A DNA stretch of 26,149 nucleotides from Aduncisulcus paluster (lineage: Eukaryota; Fornicata), in contig BQXS01010833.1 of NCBI GenBank assembly GCA_024181965.1, forward strand, positions 6,943-33,091, read 5' to 3'. The translations under genes were made by a program, and so were the position numbers. Under the pieces are notes generated by a model. The model worked only from the letters and a program-made list of their open reading frames with translations. It was not told the origin of the DNA and searched no databases. Shown here piece by piece: positions 17,561 through 23,159 of the stretch. Within the stretch, counting starts at the first letter, position 1, and the number at the start of each line of letters is the position of its first letter.

Positions 17561-18649
17561 ATGGGAAAGAGAAAACATAAATCGAGATACAAGCCTAAAA
17601 AAGACACCAAGAATTCCTCTTCTGCATCTAATTTGATACTAACTAATTTGATTCCAGAGTATGTTCTTGCAGGAAATCCACACTTCATTCCAATCCCTCG
17701 AGATATCCCAAGTATAAAGAATCCAGACTTTCATAAAATCCAAGCAAGGAATACTACCTTGGATGAAACTGACATATGGTATGATCAGAGTTCTTATGCT
17801 CAAGATATGATGAAAGGAGGATACAATTTTGGACAATTTACTCATATTTCCATTCCATTCTCCTCATCTTCTCCAATTAAGGGTGCTTATATCTGTCTAT
17901 TTTGGCTGAAATATCTTGAGTTATCATATCCATCACATCTTATCTTCACCTTTACATCGTTAGAGGAGGAAATTATTTCATTCAAATATGAGTTTCTCCA
18001 GTTTCGTGATTATAACTGGTTCCTCCTTCCCATTGATCTTTCTGATGTTGTTTTTTGTGAAATTACTGGAAAAGGATGTGTTACAGAATTTTTTAAAATA
18101 TCTTCTCTGGTGTTTTTCCAGGAACAAAGCCCAGAAGAAATGATATTACGAGAAGAAATTGAGAAATTATGGTGTAGAGCTCCAATTGTAACGCCTGAGT
18201 TTATTAAGGAAGGAGAGATAGAATCTATTCCCATTTCTCGAAAAGATCCAAGCATTATAAATCCTTTTTTCACAATGGTTATGGGAAAAGATGATACATA
18301 TTGTAAGGAATCTAAACAGTATGATCAAAGCGTCAATGTGCAAGAAATGTTGAAAGGAAAAGATTTTGTCCAATTGACCTATATTTCCATCCCTTTCCCG
18401 CCGAGTCATCTAAAAGGTGCGTATATATGTGTATATAATGATTTTTTCCCGTCTCTTCTCTTCACTTTCACCGATTGCAGTGGTAAAAAAATATACAAGA
18501 AGTATGAACTGAGACCAAAACATGAATATGAATGGTTCTTCCTTCCTATTGATATTATGAATATTATAATGTGTGAAATTGAAGTGAAGGAAATATGGGA
18601 AGAAAGGTGTCGAAATTTCTGTATCCATTCCCTTGTTTTTACCTCTTAG
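17561..18649 (+). CDS. two-repeat protein of unknown function
   Basis: The 362-residue product has a basic, Lys-rich start (MGKRKHKSRYKPKKDTK) followed by two copies of a unit of about 155 residues, at roughly 31-187 and 211-362. Matching blocks are DIPSIKNPDF / KDPSIINPFF, WYDQSSYAQDMMKG / QYDQSVNVQEMLKG, THISIPF / TYISIPF, KGAYICL / KGAYICV, HLIFTFT / SLLFTFT, YNWFLLPIDLSDVVFCEI / YEWFFLPIDIMNIIMCEI and SSLVF / HSLVF. The alternation of beta-like segments suggests a beta-sandwich fold, but no known family is recognised. There is no signal peptide or membrane helix. The frame ends at TAG 18647, but the next 26 codons in another frame (18646-18726) look like the true tail, so this copy is probably C-terminally truncated by an indel. 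A degenerate relative lies at 7834-8490. Confidence 0.8.
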   Translation: MGKRKHKSRYKPKKDTKNSSSASNLILTNLIPEYVLAGNPHFIPIPRDIPSIKNPDFHKIQARNTTLDETDIWYDQSSYAQDMMKGGYNFGQFTHISIPFSSSSPIKGAYICLFWLKYLELSYPSHLIFTFTSLEEEIISFKYEFLQFRDYNWFLLPIDLSDVVFCEITGKGCVTEFFKISSLVFFQEQSPEEMILREEIEKLWCRAPIVTPEFIKEGEIESIPISRKDPSIINPFFTMVMGKDDTYCKESKQYDQSVNVQEMLKGKDFVQLTYISIPFPPSHLKGAYICVYNDFFPSLLFTFTDCSGKKIYKKYELRPKHEYEWFFLPIDIMNIIMCEIEVKEIWEERCRNFCIHSLVFTS

Positions 18650-18726
18650 ATGATGTTCTTGTTGCTGACTATTTATCTCTTCTTCCTTGGGAAGATGAAG
18701 AGGAGGATGAAGAAAATAGCGAATAA
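18646..18726 (+). pseudogene. out-of-frame C-terminal tail of the two-repeat gene
   Basis: Read in the +2 frame relative to 17561-18649 this encodes LDDVLVADYLSLLPW followed by an acidic run and TAA. The degenerate paralogue at 7834-8490 encodes LPEDCESVVSNRLSSLPW directly after the same VFT residues, in one frame. The first repeat's linker, PEEMILREEIEKLW after SLVFF, is also similar. These agreements indicate that this tail once belonged to the gene. Confidence 0.55.
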
Positions 18727-19035
18727 TAATAATTTGCATATTACCATGATAAAATATCGGTTCGAGCCCTTAGAGAGAGCTTTTATTGTTATGGTGTCTG
18801 ATAAAATGTCTCCAAATGGTTTTATACCAGGCATATTACCATTGGAATTGGCCAATTAAAGAGACATGATATCGGACTCCAATCCAATATATATTATAAA
18901 CGTAAAATGGACACTTATTTACTAAAAGACAAAGTATAACTCAGTTAACTTTCAAATTCTAACTTTGAAAGAAGTTCTAGAGGAAAAAGTTCTAGAGATT
19001 TTTCGAATTGATTTGATTATGATTGTTTGTGATGA
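18727..19035. other. convergent intergenic region
   Basis: 309 nt between the two-repeat gene and the 3' end of the PFL activase gene. It contains an 11-bp direct repeat, AAGTTCTAGAG, at about 18972-18982 and 18988-18998, shortly before the activase stop. No gene was recognised. Confidence 0.35.
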
Positions 19036-19948
19036 TCACATGACAATGGTTGGAGAAACATTCTCGCCTCCTGGTCCATGAACGGCTTCTTTGACATATT
19101 TGAGACACCTTTTCCTTTCAACGGCACTGGGTGGTTTCACTCCTTCAAGAATATACTCCAGGCCCATTTCCTTCCACTTTTTCTTTCCAAGAGTATGGTA
19201 AGGCAATAATTCTACTCTCTGGAAATTCTCATTTCCCTTATTTTTCAATATATACTTGACCATTAAATCTAAACTCTCATCATCTGTTGTATAACCTGGA
19301 ATAAGGACATATTGTAACCATACTTTGACACCACGGGAGATGCAGAGCTCAATAAACTGAAGAGACCTGTCAAGACCATCTGCACGGGCAAGTTTCTTGT
19401 ACATATCACGATCAAAATGCTTAACACACACGATAGCAAAATCTGAGTGAGGGATAACACTTTCCCAGGAAGCACGGCTTCCAATTCCACTTGTGGCAAT
19501 ACAAGTGGTTAAGCCAATATCGTGAACTCGTTGGAAAAGCTTGGCCACAAATTTATGTTGCAACAAAGGATCACCACCAGACACAGAAACTCCACCTGGA
19601 TAGGTCTTCAAAAAGGGCTTTTTACGTTCAATATCTTTCATGAGGTGATCAACTGTGGTTTCTTTTCCTGAAGTTAAACATAAAGTATCAGGATTGCAAC
19701 AGAATATACAACGGAGAGCACACCCTGTAAGGAAAATTAAGTAACGCATACCAGGTCCATCAACAGCTGACATACTTTCAATAGAATGGACATATGCAGC
19801 ATCACCAGTAGAAATAAGACTCTTTGTTTTTGGTTCTTGTCTTTCTACCCTGCAGAATGAAATATGAGAATACATTCAATATATAAAATAAAGAAAGGCA
19901 TTAATCCACATACACAACTTCTTCCACATCATAGGAACTAATTTCCAT
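19036..19948 (-). CDS. pyruvate formate-lyase activating enzyme (radical SAM)
   Basis: This enzyme uses a [4Fe-4S] cluster and S-adenosylmethionine to install the glycyl radical on pyruvate formate-lyase, which splits pyruvate to acetyl-CoA and formate under anaerobic conditions. Spliced length is 282 residues. Visible: AVDGPGMRYLIFLTGC at the start of the barrel, the cluster motif C55-x3-C59-x2-C62, GGDPLLQ (103-109, SAM-binding GGD/E), VKVWLQYVLIPGYTTDD and VELLPYHTLGKKKW, all as in bacterial PflA. The gene is spliced: exon 1 is 19914-19948 (MEISSYDVEEVV), exon 2 is 19036-19849. The ORF-only start at 19875 falls inside the intron. Residues equivalent to E. coli Asp104, Met127 and Asp129 of the cation site are Ala130, Ile151 and Cys153. 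No lyase gene is in the window. Stop TGA. Confidence 0.92.
19850..19913 (-). other. predicted intron in PFL activase gene (64 nt)
   Basis: Donor GTATGTGG, acceptor TTTCATTCTGCAG, phase 2. It contains in-frame stops, and removal joins an 11-codon start to the conserved activase frame (GT|G encodes Val12). No clear branch-point motif was seen. Confidence 0.8.
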
Positions 19949-20470
19949 CAATTTTTTCTGCGTACAAAGTTTAAATAACGCTGATCTTTTTTGATTGTGA
20001 TTCAAATAGAATCAGGTTGAAATATGAAATTAGAAAACCACAAATTCAGATGGAAAAACAGCAATGAAATCTTTTTAAACTTATTTTATTATCAGATTTT
20101 ATGTGTAAAATCCAACTATAAATTCATTAAACAACGAGATTGGAGGAGAAACATCTCTGAGGCGGAAAAAAAAGATTTACCATCAGTTATGGGATTTTAT
20201 CAAGTTTTCATTTGAATGAAAAGCAAAAAAGCTTGATTGATATTGTTATTATAGAAACAAAAGGGGATATTTGAAGAATTTCTGGATTGTTGGGTTTGGA
20301 TAAAATAATAGCTTTGTTACTTGTTTCATATGGATTTATTCTGAATAAATAGTCGTCGAACGATTTCAATTGGATGATTTATTAATGGATTATTGCTTTA
20401 GATTTTGTTCTATCTTTAGATCTCGAGAAAGAAGTAGAAAGGAAAAAGCTCTAATTGTCTCAAGAGCAGG
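19949..20470. promoter_or_regulatory. divergent intergenic region, PFL activase / eS28
   Basis: 522 nt of AT-rich DNA between divergent starts, holding both promoters. Short A and T tracts and an 8-bp palindrome TCTCGAGA near 20421 are the only visible features. A 63-codon ORF at 20024-20215 shows no recognisable similarity. Confidence 0.4.
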
Positions 20471-20889
20471 ATGAGTGTATGTTATATTTATTAAATTGTT
20501 ATTGTAGTTCTTGTGTTTGTATAATTATCCCTTTATTCATTGTCTATATCTCTTTGTACTTTCTTCTATGATTATTCGTCTTTTCTACTGTTTTCTTAAT
20601 GATATTCTTATTTATCTTGTCTTTACATTGATTATTTTTTCGTGGGATATATAAAATTTTATTATTTTACTTTTTGATTATGCTATTATTATAGGACGAG
20701 TCTGAAGCCAAGATTGCCCGTGTTACTGACGTTTTCAACCGTACTGGTTCTCGTGGTGGTGTTACTCAGGTTAAAGTTGAGATCGTTGACACCCAGAGAT
20801 CCCTCATCAGGAATGTTGTTGGTCCCGTTCGTGTTGGTGACTCCCTTATTCTCATGGAATCTGAGCGTGAGGCCCGTAGATTGCGGTAA
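20471..20889 (+). CDS. RPS28: 40S ribosomal protein eS28 (RPS28), spliced
   Basis: eS28 is a small OB-fold protein of the 40S head near the mRNA exit. Exon 1 is only ATG-AGT (20471-20476); exon 2 is 20695-20889. The 66-residue product [20 protein letters not shown]... has the family hallmarks: ARVTxVxxRTGSRG, [24 protein letters not shown] and the invariant C-terminal SEREARRLR. Length matches the usual 64-69. The stop is TAA after the conserved final Arg. Sec61 alpha follows on the same strand 256 nt downstream. Confidence 0.93.
20477..20694 (+). other. intron in eS28 gene (218 nt)
   Basis: Donor GTATGT directly after ATGAGT, acceptor ATTATTATAG before GACGAG, phase 0. It is T-rich (pyrimidine runs near 20570-20640) and contains stops in every relevant frame. 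Longest of the three introns in the window. No snoRNA boxes were seen inside it. Confidence 0.85.
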
Positions 20890-21145
20890 ATAAATATCTC
20901 CTGATCAATTTTGATTTTGTGAATAATACATATATGCTAGTAAACTTAGACCCAATACTATTCTCTGAATCCAGGCCAGCCAACATCACACCTGTGATGA
21001 TCAAAATGATTCTTTAAAACTTTCACAAATATTTTTAATTTTTTTTCTATTCTCAATTGCACTTTAACGTTGAAATCATGTTTGAATTGCAGTAATATCT
21101 TCCAGGTTATGAGCCACGAAAAATTTCTTTATTTCTTGACCAACA
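20890..21145. other. intergenic, eS28 3' UTR / Sec61 alpha upstream region
   Basis: 256 nt. Possible acceptor-like sites (TTGCAG near 21090 and TTCCAG near 21104) could mark a 5' UTR intron of Sec61 alpha, but no donor was identified. Otherwise nothing recognised. Confidence 0.35.
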
Positions 21146-22624
21146 ATGTCAGACTCAGCAGAAAGACCTTGGATAACTACTTTAAAACCCATTTTAAAAC
21201 TTCTTCCTGAGGTTGAAGCTCCAACTAAACAAGTGGCATTAATAGAGAGATGTATTTGGACTTTAGTCACTCTACTGATTTATTTAATTGCTGGTCAAAT
21301 CCCATTATATGGTGTTTTGAATACAGATAAAGATTATTTACAGTGGCTCAGGACGCTCATGGCTGCCAATCGCGGGACGCTGACTGAATTAGGTATGGGT
21401 CCACAAATGATGGGTCAAATGTTTACAACTGTCCTATCTAGACTTGGAGTCATTGGAGTTAATCGTCATATTCCTTCAGAACGTGCTGCTCTCATTTCAT
21501 TGAACAAACTGGCTTCATTGGGTTTTACAACTATTCAAGCTTCTGTCCAAGTATATGCTGGAATGTATGGTCCTTTCGCATCCATTGGTATTGGAAAAGC
21601 TTGTTTAATTGTTGCTCAACTGGTTTTTGCTTCCTTGTTAGTTATGCTCCTATCAGAGATCTTGGAGAAAGGTTGGGGTCTTGGAAAGATTATTGGAGCT
21701 TCATTATTCCAAACTGCAAATGTATGTGAGCAGATTATGTCCAAAACTGTTTCTTTTGCATACCAGAGTGGAACTGAAAGAGGTACTGAGTATACTGGTT
21801 GTCTCATAAACCTTGGTCACAAGTTAATGACACAGAAAAACTGGAAACATGCTCTTCATGACGCCTTTTTCCGGTCTCACTTGCCAAATATGACTGAGTT
21901 TGTGTGCACCGTTCTTTTGTTCGGTTTAATTATCTTTTTCCATGGTATGCAATCCTCAATTCGTCTCAAGAAGGCCAATGCTCCCGGAAGAAGTGGTTTA
22001 ATATCATATCCCATTAAATTATTGAGCGGAACGGGTACTCCTGCCCTTATTTACCAGACCATCACCACATACTTCCTTTCCTTCTCTCAGAGGCTCTTCC
22101 ACCAGCTTGGAACCTCCTCTTCTTCTGCCTCTCGGTTGGTCGCCTCTCTTGTTGGAACATGGGAACAAGCTGAAGATACAATTGGCTCAAAACCCATGGC
22201 CTATCCCACTGGTGGTCTTGCTTATTTCATTACCCCGCCTTCATCAATCCACTCTGCAATCATGCACCCTCTTCACTTCCTCGGATATCTTGTTCTTACT
22301 TGCATTTGTAGTGCCTATCTAAGTAAGTTTTGGGCCAAATTCCAGGGACAAGATGTCAACAATGTTCGCAGAGAATTGAGTCAAAGTGGTCTGATGATGC
22401 CTGGAATGAGGCTTCAAATGTTCACAAAGGTGCTTTCAAGATACATTACACCCGCTATCATTGTTGGAGGTGGACTCTATGGTCTAATCACAACTCTCTC
22501 AGGTGTATGTGGATGTTTTGGTGGTGGTAGTGGATTGTTTATAGCCACAAATACAATTCTTAAGTTGTATGAGGAGGGTATGGAAGTTCATAAGGCTGAT
22601 CTCAAGGAGAGGAAGGCTATATAA
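21146..22624 (+). CDS. Sec61 alpha subunit of ER translocon
   Basis: Sec61 alpha forms the protein-conducting channel of the ER membrane with Sec61 beta and gamma. The 492-residue protein is close to the usual length of about 475. Motifs: the N-terminal LKLLPEVEAPTKQ, first transmembrane segment and QIPLYGV, NRGTLTELGMGP near the second helix, KGWGLGKIIGASLFQTANVCE, the cytosolic loop SIRLKKANAPGRSG...YPIKLL that faces the ribosome (conserved basic residues), and C-terminal CFGGGSGLFIATNTILKLYEEG. About ten hydrophobic segments can be counted. The plug region after helix 1 is divergent (TDKDYLQW). The start at 21146 gives the expected N-terminus. Stop TAA. Confidence 0.95.
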   Translation: MSDSAERPWITTLKPILKLLPEVEAPTKQVALIERCIWTLVTLLIYLIAGQIPLYGVLNTDKDYLQWLRTLMAANRGTLTELGMGPQMMGQMFTTVLSRLGVIGVNRHIPSERAALISLNKLASLGFTTIQASVQVYAGMYGPFASIGIGKACLIVAQLVFASLLVMLLSEILEKGWGLGKIIGASLFQTANVCEQIMSKTVSFAYQSGTERGTEYTGCLINLGHKLMTQKNWKHALHDAFFRSHLPNMTEFVCTVLLFGLIIFFHGMQSSIRLKKANAPGRSGLISYPIKLLSGTGTPALIYQTITTYFLSFSQRLFHQLGTSSSSASRLVASLVGTWEQAEDTIGSKPMAYPTGGLAYFITPPSSIHSAIMHPLHFLGYLVLTCICSAYLSKFWAKFQGQDVNNVRRELSQSGLMMPGMRLQMFTKVLSRYITPAIIVGGGLYGLITTLSGVCGCFGGGSGLFIATNTILKLYEEGMEVHKADLKERKAI

Positions 22625-23159
22625 TCCTGTAAACCATGATTTATTCTTCCATTTCTTTTTGCTATTTCAATTGTTTTTAAATTGAATGGTTCTTTTTAAA
22701 ATCTAAAAATAGCAACTTCCTTTCAAAGATCTCACATTAAATCATAGAATTTCAAACTCACTTTGATGCTGTTTTGAAAGGGAAGGAATGGGTGTAAACA
22801 TGTTATATCTCGTTGTATTGGGTTAATTTACTAGAGAAAAGCATATATTACCACTTATTTTCTAATCTAACACAGGATTTGAATGAATTTTTAAATCTTA
22901 AAAAATGATTGAAAAAAAAAAATACACAACTTTGTCATACAAATAAAAATGATGTTTGAAATGTCAATTCAGTAAAATCCCGTCAAAGTAGTGTCAAGTT
23001 GACAAGTTGTCACAGCCAATGAGTCTCTCAGCATCCGTCTCTCGGTTAAGTTTGAGACTCAAAAAGTTGCTATAATAAGGTTCATAAGCCAATAATATAA
23101 GCACTAAAATATGATTAATAAAGAGTAAAATTGGTTAAAAGTGTTGAATACATCTATTT
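22625..23159. other. convergent intergenic region
   Basis: 535 nt between two convergent genes, so it should hold two 3' UTRs. It is AT-rich except for a more balanced segment at about 22980-23070 with interlocked palindromes and an 8-bp hairpin, listed separately. No protein gene was recognised. Confidence 0.45.
22993..23061. repeat. interlocked palindromes and 8-bp stem
   Basis: GTCAAGTTGAC at 22993-23003 and GACAAGTTGTC at 23001-23011 are both perfect 5+1+5 palindromes sharing GAC. They are followed by TGAGTCTC at 23020-23027 whose exact reverse complement GAGACTCA is at 23054-23061, enclosing 26 nt. The segment could be an undescribed structured RNA or a shared 3'-end element; this is inference from symmetry. 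Confidence 0.35.

Noticed and set aside
18755-18775. tRNA B-box-like GGTTCGAGCC
   Set aside because: The flanking bases do not form a T-arm stem, and no matching anticodon or acceptor arm was found upstream.
18650-18859. 69-codon ORF directly after the two-repeat gene's stop
   Set aside because: The overlapping frame carries the tail shared with the pseudogene, so this frame is likely a shadow; no similarity recognised.
19036-19875. Unspliced start of PFL activase at 19875
   Set aside because: That Met lies in the intron; the sequence before the conserved frame ends in a pyrimidine-rich CTGCAG acceptor with a GTATGT donor upstream.
20887-20975. Possible second intron at the eS28 3' end (GTAAAT ... 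TCCAG)
   Set aside because: The frame already stops directly after the family's invariant C-terminal Arg; splicing would add an unrelated tail.
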